Below are positions 38,729-45,941 of a stretch of 64,000 bases of DNA, piece by piece (position 1 is the stretch's first letter; the number at the start of each line of letters is the position of its first letter). Both the position numbers and the translations under genes were made by a program. Source of the stretch: Acrocarpospora phusangensis (GTDB lineage: Bacteria > Actinomycetota > Actinomycetes > Streptosporangiales > Streptosporangiaceae); the NCBI RefSeq assembly GCF_016862995.1, contig NZ_BOOA01000036.1, positions 1-64,000 on the forward strand. The letters are read 5' to 3'. Under the pieces are notes generated by a model. That model did not search any database. It was given only the letters and a program-made list of their open reading frames with translations, and was not told the DNA's origin.

Positions 38729-39955
38729 GTGCCTCTTCAGATGACCGGCGCCCCCAGCGACCCCGACCTGATCCGGCTCCCCTGGGACATCCCCCTGGAA
38801 GACTGGCCCGACCACCATCTGGTGACGCTCCCCCGGGGCATCTCCCGCCACGTCGTGCGCTTCGCCCGGCTGGGCGGCCGCGTCTACGCCATAAAGGAGA
38901 TCAGCGAGCGCTACGCCAAGCGCGAGTACAAGCTGCTCTGGGACCTGGCCCGGCTGGACGCCCCCGCCGTGGAACCCGTCGCCGTCGTCACCGGCCGCAC
39001 CGGCGCCGACGGCGAGGAACTCGACTCCGCGCTGATCACCCGCCACCTCCAGTTCTCGCTCCCCTACCGGGCCGTGCTCTCCGGCACCCTGCGCCCCGAG
39101 ACCCTGACCCGCCTGCTCGACGCCCTCGCCGTCCTGCTCGTACGGCTCCACCTGACCGGCTTCTACTGGGGCGACTGCTCGCTGTCCAACACCCTGTTCC
39201 GCCGCGACGCGGGCGCCTTCGCCGCCTACCTGGTGGACGCGGAGACCGGCGAGCTCCACCCGATGATCAGCGAGGGCCAGCGCCACCACGACATCGACGT
39301 GGCCCACGTCAACATCTACGGCGAGCTCCTCGACCTGGAGGCCGGCGGCCTGCTGCACCCGTCCATAGACCCGCTGCTGTTCGCCGAGCAGATCGTGGAG
39401 CGCTACCACCGCCTCTGGGACGAGCTCAACTCCGACGAGATCATCGAGGAGGTCGACTGGCACATCGTCGACCAGCGCATCCGCCGCCTCAACTCGCTCG
39501 GCTTCGACGTCGCCGAGATGATGGTCCGCCGCAAGGCCGGCACCGGCCGCCTGATCGTCCGCCCCAAGGTCGTCGACGCCGGCCACCACCAGCGCCGCCT
39601 GCTCCGCCTCACCGGCCTGGACGCCGAGGAGAACCAGGCCCGCCGCCTCCTCAACGACCTCGACTCCTTCCGCGCCGCCAACGGCCTGCGCCACGAGGAC
39701 GAGGCCATCGTCGCCCACCGCTGGCTCGCCGAGGTCTTCCAGCCGGTCGTCAGCGCCATCCCGGCCCCGCTCCGCCGCAAGCTCGAACAGGCCCAGCTCT
39801 TCCACGAGGTCCTGGACCACCGCTGGTTCATGTCCGAGGCGGCCGGCAAGGACGTCGGCCTGGAAGCGGCGGTGAAGTCGTACGTGAATAACGTCCTAGT
39901 CCACAAACCGGACGAAAAAGCCATTATTACAAATCTTGAAGAAACGCTGTATTAG
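38729..39955 (+). CDS. DUF4032 domain protein (kinase-fold-like)
   Basis: A 408-aa protein matching actinobacterial DUF4032 proteins. Its N-terminal half has kinase-like traits: YAIKEISERYAKREYKLLW (a lysine and later Glu), FYWGDCSLSNTLF in place of the HRDxKPxN loop (Asp and Asn kept), and YLVDAETGEL in place of DFG. The C-terminal half is the DUF4032 region. GTG 38729 follows AGGAGCAATT. Function unknown; it converges on a DUF523 gene with a 4-bp overlap. Confidence 0.8.
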   Translation: MPLQMTGAPSDPDLIRLPWDIPLEDWPDHHLVTLPRGISRHVVRFARLGGRVYAIKEISERYAKREYKLLWDLARLDAPAVEPVAVVTGRTGADGEELDSALITRHLQFSLPYRAVLSGTLRPETLTRLLDALAVLLVRLHLTGFYWGDCSLSNTLFRRDAGAFAAYLVDAETGELHPMISEGQRHHDIDVAHVNIYGELLDLEAGGLLHPSIDPLLFAEQIVERYHRLWDELNSDEIIEEVDWHIVDQRIRRLNSLGFDVAEMMVRRKAGTGRLIVRPKVVDAGHHQRRLLRLTGLDAEENQARRLLNDLDSFRAANGLRHEDEAIVAHRWLAEVFQPVVSAIPAPLRRKLEQAQLFHEVLDHRWFMSEAAGKDVGLEAAVKSYVNNVLVHKPDEKAIITNLEETLY

Positions 39956-40452
39956 GCCCCGTCTTCCAGAGCGGCCAGACAGGTCGCCGCGGCGGCGATC
40001 TCGTTCTCGCTGAAAACGCGGATGCCGTCGGCGGTCAGCAGCGCGGCGGTGACGCCCTGGCCGGGAGCGGACCGGCCGCCGAAGGTGCCGTCGCTGATCT
40101 TCAGAGGGCCGCAGGAAGGGCTGCCCTCCTTGAGGATGGCGAGCCGGATGCCGTGGCAGCGGGCGGTGGCGAGGGCCGCGCGGGCACCGGCGAGGTACTC
40201 GGGGGTCACGTCGCCGCCGTCGGCGCGCAGGACTCTGGCCGTGCCGTCCAGGACGGCGGCCCCGGTCGCGCCGGGTTCGATTTCGGCCGGTGGGCGGGGG
40301 ACCGGGAGGCCGCCGGACACCTCCGGGCAGAACGAGACGAGCCTGCCCTCCGTACGCCAGCGGGCGAGCAGGGCGTCTTCGCTGGTCTTGGCCCTGCCGT
40401 CGTAGCGTACGCGGCTGCCGAGCAGGCATGCGCTGACCAGTATCCGATGCAT
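39952..40452 (-). CDS. DUF523 family protein
   Basis: A 166-codon gene. The start ILVSACLLGSRVRYDG, then FCPEVSGGLPVPRPPAEI, and the later ILKEGSPSCGP with the conserved cysteines match DUF523 (YbbK-like). Relatives are linked to 2-thiouridine removal (TudS) and carry a [4Fe-4S] cluster on three cysteines; Cys in ACLLG, CPE and PSCG are candidate ligands here. ATG 40452 is used. Confidence 0.88.
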   Translation of the reverse strand: MHRILVSACLLGSRVRYDGRAKTSEDALLARWRTEGRLVSFCPEVSGGLPVPRPPAEIEPGATGAAVLDGTARVLRADGGDVTPEYLAGARAALATARCHGIRLAILKEGSPSCGPLKISDGTFGGRSAPGQGVTAALLTADGIRVFSENEIAAAATCLAALEDGA

Positions 40453-40661
40453 AGTCCTATTCTCGCAGCCGCCCGGATTGAAGTGAGCAATCCTCATGAA
40501 AAGCCGCTGAATATGCGTTTCCTTCTATCTGGGAGAGCAATCCTTACTCGTGATGATTAATCCTTCCGTCCAGTCTCTGTGCACACATGGATCCGCCTAG
40601 TTGATATTCCGGGTTTTCTCTAATCTTGGCCGGGTTGTTCGGGCAGGGCGAGGAGGCACGG

Positions 40662-41033
40662 GTGATCGGTATCGAGGACTGTCTCTTCGAGGCGATGTCC
40701 ATCCCCGGGGCGCTGGGCGCCATCCTCGTGGACCACGCGAGCGGAACCGCCGTCGCCACCCGGGGTCAGCCCGACCCGGAGCGGTCCGCGAGCGGGCTGA
40801 GCGAGGCCTTCCGCGCCACCCAGGTGGGGCTGGCCCTGTCCTCCCCCAGTGGAACGGTCCGGATCGACGACATGATCATCACGACCGACCAGAGCTATCA
40901 GCTGATCAAGACGATGGAGACACCCTTCGACGGACCGCTGCTCATCTGCGTGCGGCTCGACCTGGCCCGGGCCAATCTGGGGCTGGCCCGCCACCGCCTG
41001 CAGAGCATCTCGCGCCAGCTGATCGCCTCGTGA
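40662..41033 (+). CDS. Roadblock/LC7-like protein 1
   Basis: A 123-aa alpha/beta protein with the roadblock layout: IEDCLFEAMSIPGALGAILVDHASGTAVATRG, a central helix, and IDDMIITTDQSYQLIKTM followed by DLARANLGLARHRLQSI. It is clearly paralogous to the protein at 42344-42715 (shared GAxGAxxVDxxSGxA and ARANLxxARHxLxxI). GTG 40662 has AGGAGG seven bases upstream. Roadblock proteins such as MglB regulate small GTPases; no GTPase gene lies here. The next gene starts 3 bp after its stop. Confidence 0.75.
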   Translation: MIGIEDCLFEAMSIPGALGAILVDHASGTAVATRGQPDPERSASGLSEAFRATQVGLALSSPSGTVRIDDMIITTDQSYQLIKTMETPFDGPLLICVRLDLARANLGLARHRLQSISRQLIAS

Positions 41034-41036
41034 GAC

Positions 41037-41906
41037 ATGGGCGAGAGCATCGAGGCGACCCTGACCAGCCTGGCCGGCGACGGCGCGACCGGCGCCCTCC
41101 GCGCGGGCCGGGCCGGCACGGTCTACCTGCACCAGGGGCGCGTCTGCCACGTCGAGTGCCAGGGCACGCCCAGCGTGGAGGAACTGCTTACCGCGTCGGG
41201 GCGGATCAGCGCCAACGGGGTCAGGACCACCCGGCAGTCGGCGGTGGGGGACGGCGGCGACATCCTGGTCAGGCGTGGCGTGCTGACCAAGGGCGAGCTG
41301 CAGCTGTGCGTGCTCGGGGCGACCTTGGACGCGTCGTTCTTCCTGTTCGGGCTGGCCGGTCCGAAGCTCAGATTCAGGGACGGAGACCGGCACTGGCTGG
41401 GCACGCACTGGTACTTCGACGTGCCGGCGCTGCTGCTGGAGTGCCGCCGGAGGAGGGCCAGATTGGACCGAGCCTGGCCGTCGGCCGAGCTGGACGCCAA
41501 GCCGGTGCGTCCGGTCCGGCGAATCGGCTCCAAACACGTGGTGCTGTCGGCGACCCAGTGGGAGGTCCTGCTGGCCGCCGACGACGAGAGCACGCCCGCC
41601 GAGCTGGCCAAGCGGATCGGCCTGTCCGCGTACGCGACGCTGGTGGCCGTCCGCGAACTGGCCGCCGCGGATCTCCTCATCCGGCCGGAACCGGAGCCGC
41701 TGCCCAGACCGGTGCAGAAGCCGCCGCAGAAGGAGGCGCCGGAGCCGGAACCGGCGGCCTCGCTGCCGCGCCGCGCCGAACGGTCTGGGCTGCGTCCGGG
41801 GATGGGCCCGCAGCAGCCGCGCCCGATCACGCCGCAGACCACGGGAGACCCGACGGACGTGAATCTGCTCATCAGGCTGCGTGACGCGCTGGAGGCCCTC
41901 CAGTGA
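41037..41906 (+). CDS. DUF4388 (PATAN-like) protein with winged-helix-like middle
   Basis: A 289-aa protein. Its N terminus (TLTSLAGDGATGALRAGRAGTVYLHQGRVCHVECQGTPSVEELL) fits DUF4388/PATAN, a domain often found in signalling proteins with receivers or GTPase regulators. A possible winged helix follows near LLAADDESTPAELAKRIGLSAYATLVAVRELAAADLL, then a Pro-rich linker and a short C-terminal helix (NLLIRLRDALEAL). ATG 41037 is 3 bp after the upstream stop; the next gene's GTG overlaps this stop. It links two roadblock-type genes in one operon. Confidence 0.72.
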   Translation: MGESIEATLTSLAGDGATGALRAGRAGTVYLHQGRVCHVECQGTPSVEELLTASGRISANGVRTTRQSAVGDGGDILVRRGVLTKGELQLCVLGATLDASFFLFGLAGPKLRFRDGDRHWLGTHWYFDVPALLLECRRRRARLDRAWPSAELDAKPVRPVRRIGSKHVVLSATQWEVLLAADDESTPAELAKRIGLSAYATLVAVRELAAADLLIRPEPEPLPRPVQKPPQKEAPEPEPAASLPRRAERSGLRPGMGPQQPRPITPQTTGDPTDVNLLIRLRDALEALQ

Positions 41907-42316
41907 TCGCGCGCCCGTGGCTCAAGCGGGCCGGAAAGGGCTTCTCCATGGATCTGCGCCGCGAAATACACGAGGAGATGCGGCTGCTGCGGGGCCGTAC
42001 CTCGGAGATCACGGGGGTGCTGACCTGCACGGTCGACGGCATGCTCGTGTCTGCCGACATCTCCGGGCCCGTCGACCAGACGGCGGCGCTGACCTCGGCG
42101 GTGCTGTCCATGAGCCGCCGGATGACCGACCTGACCCAGACCGGGGACCTGGTGGAGACGCTGATCTCCGGCTCCCGCGGCTACACGGCCTGCTACGCCG
42201 CGGGCCCCAAGCTCGTCCTCACCGTGCTGGCGGCCCAGGGGGCCAACCTCGGGCTGCTGCGGATCGAGGGCAGGAAGACGGCGGCGAAGATCGCCGCCAT
42301 CGTCGAACACGAATAG
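41903..42316 (+). CDS. Roadblock/LC7-like protein 2
   Basis: A 137-aa protein with the roadblock topology (MDLRREIHEEMRLLRGRTSEITGVLTCTVDGMLVSAD; LISGSRGYTACYAAGPKLVLTVLAAQGANLGLLRIEGRKTAAKIAAI). It diverges from the other two roadblock proteins of the cluster. GTG 41903 overlaps the upstream stop (GTGA), which favours coupled translation; ATG 41948 is an alternative start that removes a basic extension. Confidence 0.75.
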   Translation: MIARPWLKRAGKGFSMDLRREIHEEMRLLRGRTSEITGVLTCTVDGMLVSADISGPVDQTAALTSAVLSMSRRMTDLTQTGDLVETLISGSRGYTACYAAGPKLVLTVLAAQGANLGLLRIEGRKTAAKIAAIVEHE

Positions 42317-42343
42317 ACACCAACCGACACAAGGGAGTAAACC

Positions 42344-42715
42344 ATGGCAAACATGGACATCTCACTCAAGGAAATGATGGCCATCGACGGCGCCGTCGGC
42401 GCGGCCGTGGTCGACTACAACAGCGGGATGGCGCTCGGCACCCTCGGCGGCTCCAAGGAACTGGACCTCCAGGTCGCGGCGGCCGGGAACACCGAGGTGG
42501 TCAAGTCCAAGCTGCGGACCATGGACTCGCTCGGCCTCAAGGACGCCATCGAGGACATCCTCATCTCGCTGAGCAGCCAGTACCACATCATCCGCCCGAT
42601 CACCGGGCGCGGCGGAAAAGGCCTGTTCCTCTATCTGGCCCTCGACCGGGCCAGGGCCAATCTGGCCATGGCCCGGCACAACCTGAAGGCCATCGAGGAC
42701 AAGCTCGACATCTAG
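42344..42715 (+). CDS. Roadblock/LC7-like protein 3
   Basis: A 123-aa protein paralogous to that at 40662-41033: MDISLKEMMAIDGAVGAAVVDYNSGMALG and YHIIRPITGRGGKGLFLYLALDRARANLAMARHNLKAIEDKL. ACAAGGGAGTAA precedes ATG 42344. It ends the four-gene unit; the next gene is on the other strand and overlaps by 4 bp. Confidence 0.78.
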   Translation: MANMDISLKEMMAIDGAVGAAVVDYNSGMALGTLGGSKELDLQVAAAGNTEVVKSKLRTMDSLGLKDAIEDILISLSSQYHIIRPITGRGGKGLFLYLALDRARANLAMARHNLKAIEDKLDI

Positions 42716-43566
42716 CCGGCCCGACCGGTCAGCTCCGTGATCGCGGCCACGAACTCCGGCCAGAGCGGGCGGGGCAGGTCGTGACCCATGCCGGGGAAGG
42801 TGAGCAGCTTGGCGCCGGGCACGGCGTCGGCGGTGGCGACGCCACCCGGCGGCGTGATCAGCGGATCGTCGTCGCCGTGCATCACGAGCGTGGGCACGCT
42901 CAGCTCGCGCAGCCGTTCGGTACGGTCGGGCGCGGCCACGATCGCGATGAGCTGCCGGGCCGAGCCCGCCGGGTCGTAGCAGCGGTCGTAGCTGAGCCCC
43001 GCGACGCGCGCGATCCGGTCGGGCTCGCTCGGGTAACCGGGCGACCCGATCACCCGGAACACCTCGAAGGCGCGCTCGATCGCCTCCTCCCGGTTCCTGG
43101 CGGGCGCGCTCATCAGCGCGCCCATGGCCGCCTCGGTGGCGGGCGCGAGCGCCAGGCCGGGCGTGGACATGATCGAGGTGAGGCTGCGCACGCGCTCCGG
43201 CGCGGCGATGGCCAGCGTCTGGGCGATCATCCCGCCCATCGAGACGCCGGCCACGTGCGCGCTCTCCCACCCCAGGGTGTCCATCAGCCCGGCCGTGTCC
43301 ACGGCCATGTCCTCCAGCGTGTACCGCACGGCCGACGGATCCCCGGCCATCGCCGCCATCAGGTCGGCCGGCCCGTCCAGGTGCGTGGACAGCCCGATGT
43401 CCCGGTTGTCGAATCGCACGACCTGGTGGCCCGCCGCCACCAGCAGGTCGATGAACTCCTCATCCCAGGCCACCATCTGCATGCCCAGACCCATGATCAG
43501 CAGCAGTGGCCGGCCCGTCCCGAAGACCTCGTATTCCAGCTCGATCCCGCGCACGGTGGTTCGCAT
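42712..43566 (-). CDS. Alpha/beta hydrolase
   Basis: A 284-aa alpha/beta hydrolase fold enzyme. The oxyanion-region LLLIMGLGMQMVAWD, nucleophile elbow GVSMGG (Ser), the acid in VMHGDDDPL and the His in GMGHDLP form a complete triad. It resembles esterases and aromatic-ring-cleavage hydrolases; the substrate is unknown. ATG 43566 is chosen because a perfect palindrome lies immediately upstream and would otherwise be coding. Confidence 0.85.
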   Translation of the reverse strand: MRTTVRGIELEYEVFGTGRPLLLIMGLGMQMVAWDEEFIDLLVAAGHQVVRFDNRDIGLSTHLDGPADLMAAMAGDPSAVRYTLEDMAVDTAGLMDTLGWESAHVAGVSMGGMIAQTLAIAAPERVRSLTSIMSTPGLALAPATEAAMGALMSAPARNREEAIERAFEVFRVIGSPGYPSEPDRIARVAGLSYDRCYDPAGSARQLIAIVAAPDRTERLRELSVPTLVMHGDDDPLITPPGGVATADAVPGAKLLTFPGMGHDLPRPLWPEFVAAITELTGRAG

Positions 43567-43569
43567 GCC

Positions 43570-43588
43570 AACAGAATTCCATTCTGTT
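43570..43588. promoter_or_regulatory. Palindromic operator at the hydrolase start
   Basis: AACAGAAT-tcc-ATTCTGTT is a perfect 8-bp-arm inverted repeat ending 3 bp from the hydrolase start codon. Its size and spacing suit a TetR-type repressor. No regulator gene adjoins it. Confidence 0.5.
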
Positions 43589-43603
43589 TCCCGGGCGGGC
43601 AAG

Positions 43604-44782
43604 TCATACGCCGACGGATTCCGCGTGCAGGACGGACATCACCTCCCTGATGACGTCGGCCGGGGAGCGCGACCCGGTCACCCGCTTCAGCTCCCGCCCG
43701 CCGTGCAGCAGCAGCACGGACGGCACCGACTCGACCCCGAAGTACTCCGCCGCGGTCGGCGACTCCTCCACGTCGATGGCCGCCCCGGCCAGTTCGTCCG
43801 GGTACTCGGCGAGGATGCGGTCCAGCACCGGCCCGAGGCGCTCGCAGGCCAGCGAGTCGGCCGCGGAGAAGTCGAGCAGCACCGGGACGGGGCCGCGCAG
43901 CAGCTCGTGCAGTTGCTGCGGCCGGCTGATCCGCCGCCGCCGCTCCGCCACGACCGGGCCGCTGTCATGATCGGCCAGCATCCGGGCGTACGCGTCGGCG
44001 TACTCGGGGGCGGCCTGCAAACTGTTGACGGCGAGCCCGGCGAACAGCAGACGGGCGCACGCGGCCCGCGGCACCCGGTCCAGGTCGACCTCGCGCAGCG
44101 GCGGCGCCAGGCTCAGCACCGCCTCCGCGTCCACGGCCCCCGCCAGCGACAACACCCGCAAGCTCCGGGTACGGCCCAGCCGCCGCAACTGCCCCGGATC
44201 CAGCCGCAGCCCGCCGAGCCGCAGATAGCTCAGATCGGGCGGCGTCACCAGCGCGCCCAGGCCGGAACCGGTGATGTTGTCCCCGGTCACGGCCAGCACC
44301 GCGAGCGGCAGTTCGGCCAGCCGGATGAACACCCGGTCGGTGAGGGCCTGCCCGCGCAGCCGTACGGTCAGCAGCGGGGAGTCGGGCAGGGCCACGTCGC
44401 CGGTCATCCGGTCGGAGCGCAGGCAGAGCGTCTCCAGCATGCGCAGTCCGCGCAGTTCCGCCAGCCCCTCGTCGGTGAAGTCGCCGCTCAGGCTGAGGTC
44501 CCGCAGGCCTTCCATGCGGGCCACGACCGCCAGGTCCTCGTCGCGTACGTTGTCGAGGTCCAGGCCGTCGACCTCCGGCAGTTCCGCCAGCCGTTCCGGG
44601 CCGCCGGCCACGTACGTGATCTCGACGTTGCCCGGGATCTCCACCAGGCCCACCGGCTGGAACTCCCCCTGGAGCTGCTCGGCGGGCAGGTCCTCAAGGA
44701 CCAGATAACGGATGACGCCGGGCAGGCTGTCCTCCGGAAAACGGATGATTCTGTTCGTTCCAACGGTACGAAGTTCCCCCAT
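43604..44782 (-). CDS. Leucine-rich-repeat protein fused to a thioredoxin-like domain
   Basis: A 392-aa fusion. The N-terminal two-thirds have irregular leucine-rich repeats (LAELPEVDGLDLDNV, LAVVARMEGLRDLSLSG, LAELRGLRMLETLCLRS, LSYLRLGGLRL). The C-terminal ~100 residues follow the thioredoxin fold (PVLLDFSAADSLACERLGPVLDRILAEYPD, VESVPSVLLLHGG with the cis-Pro). The catalytic WCGPC is replaced by SLAC, keeping only the second cysteine. No signal peptide. The start ATG 44782 is not backed by a strong ribosome site. It is divergent from a Crp/Fnr gene. Confidence 0.72.
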   Translation of the reverse strand: MGELRTVGTNRIIRFPEDSLPGVIRYLVLEDLPAEQLQGEFQPVGLVEIPGNVEITYVAGGPERLAELPEVDGLDLDNVRDEDLAVVARMEGLRDLSLSGDFTDEGLAELRGLRMLETLCLRSDRMTGDVALPDSPLLTVRLRGQALTDRVFIRLAELPLAVLAVTGDNITGSGLGALVTPPDLSYLRLGGLRLDPGQLRRLGRTRSLRVLSLAGAVDAEAVLSLAPPLREVDLDRVPRAACARLLFAGLAVNSLQAAPEYADAYARMLADHDSGPVVAERRRRISRPQQLHELLRGPVPVLLDFSAADSLACERLGPVLDRILAEYPDELAGAAIDVEESPTAAEYFGVESVPSVLLLHGGRELKRVTGSRSPADVIREVMSVLHAESVGV

Positions 44783-44911
44783 GGTCGGTTCGATGCCCAG
44801 GGCGACGACCAGGACAAACGCCGAGCAGAACGAATTATGGGAACGTTCCCGGTAGCAGTCGCATAACAGCGCGTGCGCCGGGCGATGCACGTGTGGTTCG
44901 ATTCGACCGTT

Positions 44912-45622
44912 ATGAGCCACTTATCTGAGCACGATCGGTGGCCTGCCACCAGCCTGATGGGCATGCTCGGGGGCGCCGAGCAGCACGCTCTGCTGGCCAA
45001 GGGAGTCCGGCGGGGCTTTCCGGCCGGGGAGACCCTGGTCAGCGAAGGCGACCGCAGAGACGAGGTCTATCTGCTGGTCAGCGGCTTCGTCAAAATCTTC
45101 GGCAACACCTACGACGGCCGCCAGGTGCTGCTGTCCATCCGGACCACCGGCGACCTCATCGGCGAACTGGCCGCCCTGGACGGCGAGCCGCGCTCGGCCA
45201 CCGTCACCGCCGCCACCAAGACCGAGACCCGCATGTTCGGGAGTGAAACGTTCCGATCCTTCCTGGACGGCCACCCCTCGACCGCCCAGGCCGTGCAGCG
45301 TTACGTCAACCGCAAGCTCCGGCTGGCCACCCGGCACCGGATCGACGTGGGCGGCGCGTCCGTGCTGGTCCGGCTGGCCCGGGTGCTGGACCGGCTCGCC
45401 GTCTCGCACGGGCGCAGGACCGAGGCCGGGATCCGGATCGAGGTGCCGCTCAGCCAGGTCGAACTGGCCGCGCTGGTGGGCGCCGCCGAGCCGAGCGTGC
45501 ACCGGGCCCTGAGCGAGCTGCGCCAGCGCGGAATCCTGGTCACCGGCTACCGGCACATCGTCGTCGCCGACCCCCCGGGGCTCGTCGAGGCCGCCCAAGA
45601 GGCCCCGGATTCCATCGCTTGA
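44912..45622 (+). CDS. Crp/Fnr family transcription regulator
   Basis: About 236 aa. The N-terminal cyclic-nucleotide-type beta barrel includes FPAGETLVSEGDRRDEVYLLVSGFVKIF and GDLIGELAALDGEPRSATVTA. It is followed by the dimerisation helix and a helix-turn-helix (PLSQVELAALVGAAEPSVHRALSELRQRGIL). No cysteine cluster for an Fe-S centre is seen, so Crp-like ligand control is likelier than Fnr-like oxygen sensing. The start is uncertain among GTG 44873, ATG 44885 and ATG 44912. It begins a + strand group that includes a second cNMP-domain protein. Confidence 0.88.
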   Translation: MSHLSEHDRWPATSLMGMLGGAEQHALLAKGVRRGFPAGETLVSEGDRRDEVYLLVSGFVKIFGNTYDGRQVLLSIRTTGDLIGELAALDGEPRSATVTAATKTETRMFGSETFRSFLDGHPSTAQAVQRYVNRKLRLATRHRIDVGGASVLVRLARVLDRLAVSHGRRTEAGIRIEVPLSQVELAALVGAAEPSVHRALSELRQRGILVTGYRHIVVADPPGLVEAAQEAPDSIA

Positions 45623-45680
45623 TGGGGTCTGGGGGCCGATCCCCGCCTACCCTCGCGGGAGTTCACGTTCGAGGAGGATC

Positions 45681-45926
45681 GTGTTGACCACCGACGAGGC
45701 CGGGCGCGCAGAGTCCCTGGAGTCCAACATCAGCAGGCTTCTCACGGCCCTGCCCCCCGGCGGGGCCGAAGCCGTACGGTCCGACCTCGAAACGCTGGTG
45801 CACACGCTGACAGAGCTGGCCTTCCGCATTGAAGTGGACAAGCCCGGCGCGGCGGACGCCTGCCGGAGCACCCGGGATTCGCTGGAGCGGCTCATGTCCC
45901 TTGAAGGTCCACTTCCCAGCACCTAG
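45681..45926 (+). CDS. Small helical protein, unknown
   Basis: An 81-aa acidic protein, mainly helical (SLESNISRLLTALPPGG, SDLETLVHTLTELAFRIEVD, STRDSLERLMSLEG). GAGGAGGATC lies just before GTG 45681. It sits between a Crp/Fnr regulator and a response-regulator fusion on the same strand, so it may belong to their unit. No family recognised. Confidence 0.6.
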   Translation: MLTTDEAGRAESLESNISRLLTALPPGGAEAVRSDLETLVHTLTELAFRIEVDKPGAADACRSTRDSLERLMSLEGPLPST

Positions 45927-45941
45927 GGATCGCGTGGTTGT

